Shown one piece after another: positions 40,303 to 48,657 of a DNA stretch of 64,000 nucleotides. Under the pieces are notes generated by a model that was not told the DNA's origin, did not search any database, and saw only the letters and a list, made by a program, of their open reading frames with translations. Source of the DNA: Chloroflexota bacterium (GTDB taxonomy: Bacteria > Chloroflexota > Anaerolineae > Anaerolineales > Villigracilaceae); NCBI GenBank assembly GCA_021414245.1, contig JAIOOU010000015.1:186001-250000 (forward strand). The letters are read 5' to 3'. Position numbers and translations under genes: made by a program. Each line of letters begins with the position of its first letter. Position 1 is the stretch's first letter.

Positions 40303-41637
40303 TTATTTATTCAGGTCGCCCGAGCCGATCCCGAGCGGCTTCCATTTATTTTCGTCCTTCAACCGATGTTGAAGACCATCACGATTGTGCAATTCGTCAA
40401 AATGTTCGGGCTTGATGAACATTTCCTCGCCGTCCAGCAGTCCTGTGAGACCGGTCTGGCCGGGTTCCGGTCGTTTGCTTTGGCAAAACTTGCAGGTCTT
40501 CGGGTCATGAGACTTGTATTCGGTCGGCTCTTCGTACGTGGTCACATAGCCTTCGTAATTGCGCACAATGACTTTGTGGTCGGACATGCTCAACATGTAA
40601 TTGGGCATGACCGGAATCTTACCACCGCCACCGGGTGCATCCACGATGAATTGCGGGACGGCATATCCCGAGGTATGCCCACGCAGGCCTTCAATGATCT
40701 CGATGCCTTTTGCGACCGGGGTGCGGAAATGGCCCGAGCCTTCGACCAGGTCGCATTGATAGAGATAGTACGGACGAACACGGATGCGGGTCAGCTTCTG
40801 CACCAGTTCACGCTGCATGTGGACACAGTCGTTCACGCCCGCCAGCAGAACGGATTGGTTTCCAAGAGGAATGCCCGCACGGGACATCCGGTCGCAGGCT
40901 TCGGCAAGTTCCTTGGTGATCTCATTCGGATGATTGACGTGAATATTCAGCCAGAGAGGATGGAACTTCGCGAGCATGTCGCATAATTCCTGGGTGATGC
41001 GCATGGGCATGAAAACGGGCACACGCGATCCAATGCGGACGATCTCGATGTGCGGGATCTCGCGCAGGCGGGTCAACAATTCCTCCAGGATCTTGGGAGC
41101 CAGTACGAGCGGATCGCCGCCGGAGAGGAGCACATCGCGAACCTGCGGCGTGCGTTTGAGATAATCGATCTGCAGCTCAAAATCCTGGCGATTAAAGGTC
41201 TGGCCCGGATCACCCACAATTCGGGAGCGGGTGCAATACCGACAGTATGAAGCACACTGGGTCGTTACGAGCATAAGCACCCTGTCAGGATAGCGATGGA
41301 CCAGGCCCGGCACGGGAGAGTGGCGGTCCTCCGCGAGGGAGTCCTCCATCATGGAGGTAAAGGCATTCATTTCCTCTGAAACGGGGATGATCTGCTTGCG
41401 GACGGGATCGTTCGGGTCCTCGGGATCGATCAGGGAAATAAAATAGGGCGTCACATCGACACGGAACAGGCCCTGTGTCTGCAGCGCCTTGCGCTCGCTC
41501 TCGGTGAGACTCAGGACTTTTTCAATATCTTCCACGCTGTTCAGGCGGTGGCTTAATTGCCAGCGCCAGTCGTTCCATTTTTCATCAGGAACATCCGCGT
41601 ATATGGGGGCACGCTTGGAAATAATAGGGGTGGGCAT
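40303..41637 (-). CDS. kamA: L-lysine 2,3-aminomutase (radical SAM, PLP)
   Basis: 444 residues. Interconverts L-lysine and L-beta-lysine using S-adenosylmethionine, a 4Fe-4S cluster and PLP. The radical SAM motif is C128-x3-C132-x2-C135. PLP lysine is K340 in the PGGGGK motif; D296 and D333 match the two substrate-binding aspartates of the clostridial enzyme (D293, D330, with PLP K337), all shifted by three. C271 and the TCKFC tail fit its zinc site. These features favour true lysine aminomutase over the short EF-P enzyme EpmB. CGGAGGA precedes the start. No beta-lysine acetyltransferase (ablB) is adjacent. Confidence 0.93.
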   Translation of the reverse strand: MPTPIISKRAPIYADVPDEKWNDWRWQLSHRLNSVEDIEKVLSLTESERKALQTQGLFRVDVTPYFISLIDPEDPNDPVRKQIIPVSEEMNAFTSMMEDSLAEDRHSPVPGLVHRYPDRVLMLVTTQCASYCRYCTRSRIVGDPGQTFNRQDFELQIDYLKRTPQVRDVLLSGGDPLVLAPKILEELLTRLREIPHIEIVRIGSRVPVFMPMRITQELCDMLAKFHPLWLNIHVNHPNEITKELAEACDRMSRAGIPLGNQSVLLAGVNDCVHMQRELVQKLTRIRVRPYYLYQCDLVEGSGHFRTPVAKGIEIIEGLRGHTSGYAVPQFIVDAPGGGGKIPVMPNYMLSMSDHKVIVRNYEGYVTTYEEPTEYKSHDPKTCKFCQSKRPEPGQTGLTGLLDGEEMFIKPEHFDELHNRDGLQHRLKDENKWKPLGIGSGDLNK

Positions 41638-41823
41638 TTTTCCTCCGAAATTTTTTATGGTTAAAAGCTAAAAGCGCATCTATCGTGCGCAAATGGAGGG
41701 TCATGATCAGGCCGAAAAAATCCGGCAAACTTGAGATACATCTTTAACATTGTAAAAGCAAACAGAAAGCGGGTCAATGTCATTATTTTTAGAGAGTACA
41801 ATTGGGGGAGGCAAGGAGAAAAT

Positions 41824-42717
41824 ATGACCGTTGAAGGTACTCATAACCTGTGGGGGGACTTACACCGCCCGGATTTCACTCCAAAACAGGCGGATTTCAG
41901 CGTGCTCGGCCTTCCGTATGATGGACTGGCCAGCGCCCGAAAAGGAGCGGCGCTTGCCCCTGAACGCCTGCGCTACTGGTCACGCCATTTGACCCCCTTT
42001 AGTGAAGACCGGACCCGTCTGAAGGATATGACCATCTGTGATCTGGGGGATATTCCGATCAACGACCCCGCTCTGGACTATGTGCTGGTACGCCAAAAGG
42101 TGGCCTCCCTGCCCAACATCCCAATTTTGCTGGGCGGCGATCACTCCGTCAGCATCCCGATCCTTCAGGGTCAGCGCGAACGCTACGCGGGGCAACGCCT
42201 CGGGATTTTATGGATCGATGCTCATCCGGATCTGTGCGATGAATTCGACGGCTCACGCCTGTCCCATGCCTCGGTCATGCGGCGCGCACTTGAGGCGGGA
42301 ATTGAACCCCACGATGTCTGCATGGTGGGCGTGCGTTCCTGGGAGGATCAGGAGATCGACCTGATCGAAAACAGCGGCATCCATGTCTACACCGCGGCGG
42401 ATGTTGCCGAGCGCGGAATGCGAAAGGTTGCCGACAGCGTTCGCAACATCCTGAACGATTGCGACGTGATCCATATTTCCCTCGATATTGACTGCCTCGA
42501 CCCCTCCGCCGCACCCGGCACCGGCATTCCCGAATTCGGCGGATTGACTTCGCGCGATGTTTTAACCCTGCTGAAATCCATGCAGGGTCTGCCGCTGGCC
42601 GGCCTGGATGTGGTTGAGATCGCGCCCCCGCTTGACCCCTCGGAAGCCACGGTCTTTGCTGGCCTAAAAATCATCATGGAGTTCATCGCGGTCATTGCAC
42701 GTGACAGGCAAAAATAA
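41824..42717 (+). CDS. speB: Agmatinase/arginase family ureohydrolase
   Basis: 297 residues from ATG 41824 with AAGGAGAA; TACAAT at 41797 is a possible -10. Binuclear manganese ligands are all present: H107 in GGDHS, D132/H134/D136 in IDAHPDL, D221/D223 in LDIDCLDP. Agmatinases split agmatine into putrescine and urea; the family also includes arginase, formiminoglutamase and guanidine-base hydrolases, so the substrate is not certain. It is the first gene of a run of closely packed genes continuing into the ole-like cluster, and lies opposite kamA. Confidence 0.85.
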   Translation: MTVEGTHNLWGDLHRPDFTPKQADFSVLGLPYDGLASARKGAALAPERLRYWSRHLTPFSEDRTRLKDMTICDLGDIPINDPALDYVLVRQKVASLPNIPILLGGDHSVSIPILQGQRERYAGQRLGILWIDAHPDLCDEFDGSRLSHASVMRRALEAGIEPHDVCMVGVRSWEDQEIDLIENSGIHVYTAADVAERGMRKVADSVRNILNDCDVIHISLDIDCLDPSAAPGTGIPEFGGLTSRDVLTLLKSMQGLPLAGLDVVEIAPPLDPSEATVFAGLKIIMEFIAVIARDRQK

Positions 42718-42725
42718 GGTTCATT

Positions 42726-43031
42726 ATGGAAATCAAACTGGACGAACTTAAAATTACAAACAACGAAGCCGAAAGGCGTTTTGAGGTTTCGGTAAATGGA
42801 CTGCCATCCAAGCTGGATTACATTCTGGACAAGGACACTTTTGTCATCACCCACGTGGGCGTGCATCCCGATCTGCGCGGAATGGGTCTGGCGGGGAAAT
42901 TGACCGAGGTCAGTCTTGAATTTGCAAAAGCAAGATCCCTGAGGGTCATCCCGATGTGTTCCTATGCGGCAGCATATATTCGCAGAAATCCAAAATATGC
43001 TGACCTGATAAAGGCCCACCCGGAAGCATGA
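42726..43031 (+). CDS. Small GNAT-family N-acetyltransferase (YjdJ/COG2388 type)
   Basis: 101 residues. FVITHVGVHPDLRGMGLAGKLTE carries the acetyl-CoA pyrophosphate loop (R/Q-x-x-G-x-G/A) and IPMCSYAAAYIRRNPKYADL the C-terminal signature of the small one-domain GNAT group. Nine bases after the agmatinase-like gene, and its stop overlaps the OleC-like start by 4 bases, so it is cotranscribed with both. Acceptor substrate unknown. Confidence 0.88.
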   Translation: MEIKLDELKITNNEAERRFEVSVNGLPSKLDYILDKDTFVITHVGVHPDLRGMGLAGKLTEVSLEFAKARSLRVIPMCSYAAAYIRRNPKYADLIKAHPEA

Positions 43032-44602
43032 GCCCGGCAATCTGGAATAAATTCCAAGACAACGCCATCCGTCATCCGTCCAAAGCTGCGTTAATCTATT
43101 TTCAACAAGGGACCTGGAAAACGGTCACATATGGCCAATTGCTCAGGTCAAGCCAGCGCTTCGTCTCCGGACTTTCAGCCTGTCACCTGACCTCAGGCAT
43201 GCGCGCCGCCTTGATGACTCCACCCTCAGCCGACTTCTTCGCCCTGGCTCTGGCCATGCTCAACCTGGGCATCGTTCCGGTGATTTTTGACCCGGCCATC
43301 GGGCTAAAAAAAGCGGGGGAATGTCTCAACGAATCCCAACCTGAGATTTTTATCGGCAATCCGGTCACTCACACCTTGCGGATCATTTTCGGCTGGGGAC
43401 GGGGTTCGGTCAAGCACAACCTATCCATCGGCAAAATTCTTAACTCTTCAACGCAGGCCGCCCCCAGCGCGGACCGTGCTCCACAGCCCACAGACCCCGC
43501 CGCAGTCATCTACACCAGTGGCAGCACGGGTCTTCCCAAAGGCGCGCTGTATACCCGGGCAAATTTTGAAGCCCAGTTGAAGATGCTGAAGAACACCTTC
43601 AACATTACCGAGGATGAGATCGACCTGCCGGCCTTTCCACTCTATGCACTGATCGATGTTCTGCTCGGCGTCACCTCCGTCATTCCCGACATCACTTTCC
43701 CCGTTCCCAAAAACATAGACTCCGCACGGACCTTGTCCGCCATTCAGGAATATAAAGTCACGAACACCTTTGCCTCGCCTGTCGTATTGGACAAGCTTGC
43801 AAGCTATGGCGTGCCGCACAACATCAAACTTCCCAGCCTCAAACGGGTCATTACCGCCGGAGCGCCCGCAACCATTCAGCTGCAGGCACGCTTTCGAAAA
43901 CTCCTAAATGACAACACAGGACTTTTCGGGATTTACGGCGCCACGGAGACCCTTCCCATCGCAAAAGTGGAGAGCCGCGAGATATTCTCATTGAAGGAGA
44001 AAACTGGACGGGGCGCAGGGATCTGCCTGGGGAGACCCGTTGAAAACGTGAAAATCCGCATCATCAAGATCACGGATGAGCCCATCGGGGAATGGCGGGA
44101 TTCGCTGACAGTTGGATCCAATGTCGTCGGCGAGATCACAGTTCAAAGTCCGGCCACGACGCGCAGATACATCCGGCGCGAAGATGCGAATCGTTTATCC
44201 AAGATCAAGGACGGGGATGAGGTCATCCACCGCATGGGAGATGTGGGATACTTTGATGAACAGGGCCGCCTGTGGTACTGCGGCCGCAAATCCCATCGTG
44301 TGATCACACAGGAGCATGTCCTGTTTACGGAACAGATCGAGGGCATCTTCAATGCCCATCCGCTGGTCCATCGCAGCGCGCTGGTGGGCGTGGATGAAAA
44401 GCCCGTTTTATGGGTGGAGCTCGAACAAAAGGCGGCTCAAGAAAAGGTAAAGGGTGAATTGATGAAGCTGGCAAAAGACCACGCTCAGGCATCCAAAATA
44501 AAATCTTTTCTTTTCATGAAAAGGTTTCCAACCGACGTACGGCACAACTCCAAGATCATTCGCGAGGAATTAACCTTGATCACAAAAAGGAGATTGACAT
44601 GA
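43028..44602 (+). CDS. oleC: OleC-like beta-lactone synthetase (AMP-dependent synthetase family)
   Basis: 524 residues. OleC adenylates a beta-hydroxy acid and closes it to a beta-lactone. ANL family motifs: P-loop IYTSGSTGLPKGA (161-173), GIYGATETLP (301-310), HRMGDVGYFD (401-410) and CGRKSHRV (418-425). The last two, and the order ICLGRPVENVKIRII then EITVQSPATTRRY, are much closer to OleC than to ordinary acyl-CoA ligases. The start overlaps the GNAT stop (ATGA) and the stop overlaps the OleD-like start (ATGA). Sequence recognition is by eye; fatty acyl-CoA/AMP ligase is the alternative. Confidence 0.83.
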   Translation: MSPAIWNKFQDNAIRHPSKAALIYFQQGTWKTVTYGQLLRSSQRFVSGLSACHLTSGMRAALMTPPSADFFALALAMLNLGIVPVIFDPAIGLKKAGECLNESQPEIFIGNPVTHTLRIIFGWGRGSVKHNLSIGKILNSSTQAAPSADRAPQPTDPAAVIYTSGSTGLPKGALYTRANFEAQLKMLKNTFNITEDEIDLPAFPLYALIDVLLGVTSVIPDITFPVPKNIDSARTLSAIQEYKVTNTFASPVVLDKLASYGVPHNIKLPSLKRVITAGAPATIQLQARFRKLLNDNTGLFGIYGATETLPIAKVESREIFSLKEKTGRGAGICLGRPVENVKIRIIKITDEPIGEWRDSLTVGSNVVGEITVQSPATTRRYIRREDANRLSKIKDGDEVIHRMGDVGYFDEQGRLWYCGRKSHRVITQEHVLFTEQIEGIFNAHPLVHRSALVGVDEKPVLWVELEQKAAQEKVKGELMKLAKDHAQASKIKSFLFMKRFPTDVRHNSKIIREELTLITKRRLT

Positions 44603-45603
44603 AAGCTCTGGTCACCGGCGGGACCGGATTCCTTGGCGGGGCGCTCGCCCGCAGACTTCAGCGCCTGGGCTGGGAGGTCACAGCACTGGGCCGCAACGCC
44701 TCCAAAATAGAGGAGCTGAAAAGCGGGGGAATTCACGCACGGTCACTGGACTTGAAAAATCAGGAGGCGATGGCGGACGCCTGCCGCGATCAGGAGATCG
44801 TCTTTCACTGCGCCGCACTGCCTTCCCCCTGGGGTAATTTCGAGGCCTTTTATCAGGCAAACGTGATTGGAACCCGCAATGTCATTCGCGGATGTGAGCG
44901 GCACAAGGTCAAACGCCTGGTGTATGTCTCCACGCCCAGTATTTATTTTGATTACACCTCCCGAACCAATGTCAGGGAAACCGATCCGCTGCCTGAGCCG
45001 GTCAGCAATTACGCGGCTACGAAGATCCTTGCCGAGCAGGAACTTGACCAGGCCTTCGAGAAGGGACTGGCAACCATCGCGATCCGTCCGCGCGCGCTGT
45101 TTGGACCGGGCGATACCGTCATCTTTCCGCGCCTGATCCCGCGCCTGCAATCAGGCAGGCTGCCCATTTTGGGCGACGCAGAGAATGTCGTTGACCTCAC
45201 GTATATCGATAACGTCGTGGATGCGCTTCTGTTGTGTGCGGAATCGCCTGATAGTACGCTTGGAAAAAAATACAACATCTCGAATGGCGAGCCCATCAAG
45301 ATCTGGAAGCTGGTTGAGCGCATTTGCACGGAATTGAATTTGCCGCAGCCAAAGCGCAAGATCTCCTTCAGGACCGCATACGCGGCCGCGAGCGTGCTGG
45401 AGATGCTCTACACGCTCATCCCGACCCATCCAGAGCCACCCCTCACGCGCATCTCCGTCAGCATGATGGCCAACAGCACCACCCTGGATATCACGGCCGC
45501 AAAACAGGAACTCGGGTACCAACCCAAAGTTTCCGTGGATGAAGGCTTTGATAAATTCATGCAATGGTGGAAGAAAGCAAATCAAGGCCGCGAAAAACCA
45601 TGA
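44599..45603 (+). CDS. oleD: OleD-like NAD(P)-dependent 2-alkyl-3-ketoacid reductase (extended SDR)
   Basis: 334 residues. Extended short-chain dehydrogenase: NAD(P) motif VTGGTGFLGG (5-14), FHCAALPSPWGNFEAF, catalytic Ser in YVSTPSIYF (about S111-S114), Tyr138 and Lys142 in NYAATK. In the ole pathway OleD reduces the 2-alkyl-3-keto acid made by OleA to the beta-hydroxy acid used by OleC. The position directly after oleC with a 4-base overlap supports that role; as a lone gene it would be called an NAD-dependent epimerase/dehydratase. The next gene overlaps by 4 bases. Confidence 0.8.
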   Translation: MKALVTGGTGFLGGALARRLQRLGWEVTALGRNASKIEELKSGGIHARSLDLKNQEAMADACRDQEIVFHCAALPSPWGNFEAFYQANVIGTRNVIRGCERHKVKRLVYVSTPSIYFDYTSRTNVRETDPLPEPVSNYAATKILAEQELDQAFEKGLATIAIRPRALFGPGDTVIFPRLIPRLQSGRLPILGDAENVVDLTYIDNVVDALLLCAESPDSTLGKKYNISNGEPIKIWKLVERICTELNLPQPKRKISFRTAYAAASVLEMLYTLIPTHPEPPLTRISVSMMANSTTLDITAAKQELGYQPKVSVDEGFDKFMQWWKKANQGREKP

Positions 45604-46460
45604 AGATCAACATCCTCCACGCAGGCTACTGTACGGCCCCCGAGCACATCGCCATTCATGGCGGACGCTGGCGCAGCATTCACTTTCCGGCCATGTTCGC
45701 GCTGCTGCAACACCCGCGCTTCGGTCTAATGCTTTTTGACACGGGCTATTCCCAGCGCTTCTTCGATGAGACCCGGAAATTCCCAAAACGGTTTTACCGC
45801 TGGATGACCCCGGTCAGCCTGCATGAGGAGGACCTGGTAGTCAATCAACTCACGAACTTTGGGATCCGGCCCGCGGACATTTCCCACGTCTTCATCTCCC
45901 ACTTCCACGCGGACCACATCGCCTCCCTCCCCGATCTGGCCCGCTCCCGTTACGTGTATATGCCCCACGCTTTTGCACATCTCCGCACTTCACCTCCCTC
46001 CCAGGATATGAAACACGCCTTCCTGCGCGGACTGATCCCATCGGATTTTGATTCGCGCTCGCAAGTTGTCGATATGACCAGGCCCATTCTGCTCTCAAAC
46101 GAATATGCGCCCTTCAAAACCGGATTTGACCTGTTGGGGGACGGGTCGATCTTGGGTGTGGAACTTCCGGGACATGCCCATGGCCAAATGGGGCTCTTCG
46201 TCCGCGACGAAAACGGGAAACTATTTTTCTTTGTAGCGGATGCCGCCTGGCTGAAGCAAGCCATCATCGAGAACCGTCCCCCGCACAGGATCGCCAACCT
46301 GATTTTTTCAGACCCACAAGCCTATCGCGAGACTCTCGGGGAACTGCACACCTATCATCTTACCCATCCGGACACACAGGTGATCCCATCGCATTGCGAT
46401 GAGACCATCCGATCCCATGAAACCATACAGCGGCAAAATCCAAATGCAGCCCGGCGTTGA
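45600..46460 (+). CDS. Metallo-beta-lactamase-fold hydrolase
   Basis: 286 residues from ATG 45600, which overlaps the OleD-like stop. The metal site is complete: H101-x-H103-x-D105-H106 (SHFHADHIA), a later His in LPGHAHGQMG, Asp in FVADAAW and a terminal His in IPSHCDET. MBL enzymes open lactones, thioesters and similar bonds; the AHL-lactonase type looks similar. In this operon it stands where OleB (an alpha/beta hydrolase) would be expected, so it may act on a beta-lactone or thioester intermediate; that is inference. Cytoplasmic, no signal peptide. Confidence 0.85.
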   Translation: MKINILHAGYCTAPEHIAIHGGRWRSIHFPAMFALLQHPRFGLMLFDTGYSQRFFDETRKFPKRFYRWMTPVSLHEEDLVVNQLTNFGIRPADISHVFISHFHADHIASLPDLARSRYVYMPHAFAHLRTSPPSQDMKHAFLRGLIPSDFDSRSQVVDMTRPILLSNEYAPFKTGFDLLGDGSILGVELPGHAHGQMGLFVRDENGKLFFFVADAAWLKQAIIENRPPHRIANLIFSDPQAYRETLGELHTYHLTHPDTQVIPSHCDETIRSHETIQRQNPNAARR

Positions 46461-47586
46461 GCTTTTTACCCGCGAAAACATTCATTCCCTGAGCTGGCCC
46501 GCCACACTCGATGGAGAGTATGCGCGCAATTATCTCCTGCCGATGATGATGAATGGTCCCGAAATGTACATCAAAAATGTACACAACACCCGGTTGATGA
46601 TCGCCAGAGTGGACGATGTCATCATCCCCCTCAGCCTGTCAGATTTTCACCCGCAGAACACCTACACCGTATCCCCATACAGTCACTACGTCTCCTATGG
46701 CGGATATGAAGAAGTAAAACACCTCAACAACCCGCTTCTTGAAGCATTCATCAGAGCGATCATGCACCCAGTCGCCCGGTACTTCCGCAGCGCGGACCTC
46801 GACAAGGTCGTATACGTTAACAATTACCTGCTTTCGACGAATCTATATCCGTCAGTAAGCAGCGGGCAGCTGTCGGTGTTGAGTGAAGCGCTGCCGGGCT
46901 GGTTCCCCGACCGGGCCATCGTGTTCAGATCCATCGACGCAAGGAAAAATCCGCAGCTGCTGGACATCCTGAATCAAAAGGAATATGAGCCGGTGTTGAG
47001 TCGGCAGGTCTGGTATATGGATCCGCAGGAGGCCAGCCATACCCGACAATACAAGGAGGATGTACGCGTGCTTCGGAAACACGGGTATCAGATCGTGGAC
47101 GGGGCGGGACTTTCGGACGACGAACTCGCACGTTGTCTGGATCTATACAATCTGTTGTATCTGGAAAAATATTCCTTTTACAATCCGCAGTTCACGCTTG
47201 AATTCATGAAACTCGCACGCGACCGGGAGATCCTGCATTTGCGCGCGTTGAAACGCAATGGAAGGATCAATGCGGTCATGGGATTCTTCGTCCGCAACGG
47301 CGCAATGACCCAGCCTCTCTTCGGTTATGACACCAGCCTTCCGCAGGAAGAGGGACTCTACCGTTTACTAACATTGATCACCTTGCAGGAGGGCCTGCTG
47401 CGAAATCTGCTCGTGCATGCCAGCGGAGGTGTGGGAAAATTCAAAAAGGTGCGCGGCGGGAGGTCTGTGATTGAGTACAATGCCGTATTCTCGAAACACC
47501 TGCCCGTGCGGCGGCGGAGGCCCTGGCAATTGATCCGGGCAATTTCAAGCTATGCGATCCCATATTTTCAGAAGATGGATTTTTAA
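46417..47586 (+). CDS. GNAT-like acyltransferase of the ole-like operon
   Basis: About 390 residues. The C-terminal half (LARDREILHLRALKRNGRINAVMGFFVRNGAMTQPL, then YRLLTLITLQEGLLRN) resembles GNAT/FemAB-like acyl-CoA N-acyltransferase folds, with a soluble N-terminal half of unknown fold. The start is uncertain (46399, 46417 or 46444); all overlap the MBL gene by 17-62 bases and none has a clear ribosome site, so it is translationally coupled. It is in the middle of the cluster, so it probably modifies or transfers the product, perhaps onto an amine. No strong family match recognised. Confidence 0.7.
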   Translation: MKPYSGKIQMQPGVELFTRENIHSLSWPATLDGEYARNYLLPMMMNGPEMYIKNVHNTRLMIARVDDVIIPLSLSDFHPQNTYTVSPYSHYVSYGGYEEVKHLNNPLLEAFIRAIMHPVARYFRSADLDKVVYVNNYLLSTNLYPSVSSGQLSVLSEALPGWFPDRAIVFRSIDARKNPQLLDILNQKEYEPVLSRQVWYMDPQEASHTRQYKEDVRVLRKHGYQIVDGAGLSDDELARCLDLYNLLYLEKYSFYNPQFTLEFMKLARDREILHLRALKRNGRINAVMGFFVRNGAMTQPLFGYDTSLPQEEGLYRLLTLITLQEGLLRNLLVHASGGVGKFKKVRGGRSVIEYNAVFSKHLPVRRRRPWQLIRAISSYAIPYFQKMDF

Positions 47587-47610
47587 GCATGTTGAATTTC
47601 AGGAGATATT

Positions 47611-48606
47611 ATGCAAGTTAACTTACCTTTAAAAATCATCGGGCTGGGACGATATCTGCCAAAGCGCATCGTTCCGAGCTCGGAACTTGAAACCATGTGC
47701 GGGGTCCCGGCCGGCTGGGTGGAACGACGCAACGGCGTGCGTGAGCGCAGATGGGTGACCGATGAGACTTCCTCGTTCATGTCCGCGCAGGCGGCACGCG
47801 AAGCCCTGCAGGAGGCGAAACTAAAACCGAATCAGATCGATCTGATCATCAATGCTTCAGGCACCGGCGAACAGGCCATCCCGGATACAGGCGCGTTGAT
47901 CCAGCGTCAACTCGGGCTGGGGAATTCGGGCATTCCAGCCATGACCGTGCATACCACCTGCCTGAGTTTCGTGGCGGGCATGGATGTGGCTGCAAATTTT
48001 CTGCAGACCGGAAGATACAAAAACATTTTGATCGCAAGCTGTGACATCGCCTCGTGCGGCATCAACCCGAAGGAACCGGAATCCGCGTCGCTGGTCGGGG
48101 ATGCGGCGGCGGCCGTGGTGGTGACCCGTTCCACGGACGGCGATCGATCCATGGTCCACCACGCGCATTTCAAGACCTACGGCGAGGGGGCCTATCTGAC
48201 CGCGATCATGGGCGGAGGTTCGGCACATCATCCGCGCTTCCAAGGCCATAAACCCGAGGACGACCTCTTCCACATGGATGGCCCCGCCGTACTGCGCATG
48301 GTGCGCGGGATCGCCGCGGATTTCCTGGAGGAACTGTATCCCGGACTTTCAAAAAGTCTGGTGGACATCGACGTGGTCGTGCCGCATCAAGCCAGCAAGG
48401 TCGGCTTGTTAATGCTCGAACGCTTTGGCTGGCCCGGCAAAAAGATCATGAGCACCCTCGAAACCCTGGGAAATTGCGTGGCCGCCTCCATTCCCGCGAC
48501 GCTCTACCAGGCTGTACGGGACGGCAATATTCAGCGCGGCCAAAAAGTACTCATCGCCGGTACCGGAGCGGGACTATCCATTGGCGGACTGGTATTAACG
48601 TTTTGA
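47611..48606 (+). CDS. oleA: OleA / KAS III-like condensing enzyme (thiolase superfamily)
   Basis: 331 residues. Cys117 (HTTCLSF), His259 (VPHQAS) and Asn288 (GNCVAASIP) form the KAS III catalytic triad. The Cys-to-His distance of 142 equals that of Xanthomonas OleA (C143, H285) and exceeds that of FabH (C112, H244). OleA joins two acyl-CoAs head to head to a 2-alkyl-3-keto acid; KAS III starts fatty acid synthesis. Membership in an operon with OleC- and OleD-like genes favours OleA. AGGAGAT precedes the ATG. A role in a different condensation, for example with an ACP, is possible. Confidence 0.78.
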   Translation: MQVNLPLKIIGLGRYLPKRIVPSSELETMCGVPAGWVERRNGVRERRWVTDETSSFMSAQAAREALQEAKLKPNQIDLIINASGTGEQAIPDTGALIQRQLGLGNSGIPAMTVHTTCLSFVAGMDVAANFLQTGRYKNILIASCDIASCGINPKEPESASLVGDAAAAVVVTRSTDGDRSMVHHAHFKTYGEGAYLTAIMGGGSAHHPRFQGHKPEDDLFHMDGPAVLRMVRGIAADFLEELYPGLSKSLVDIDVVVPHQASKVGLLMLERFGWPGKKIMSTLETLGNCVAASIPATLYQAVRDGNIQRGQKVLIAGTGAGLSIGGLVLTF

Positions 48607-48657
48607 TGTCATTGCGGGCATGTTATTTCGCACAATCTCCTGATATGATAAAAGGAT

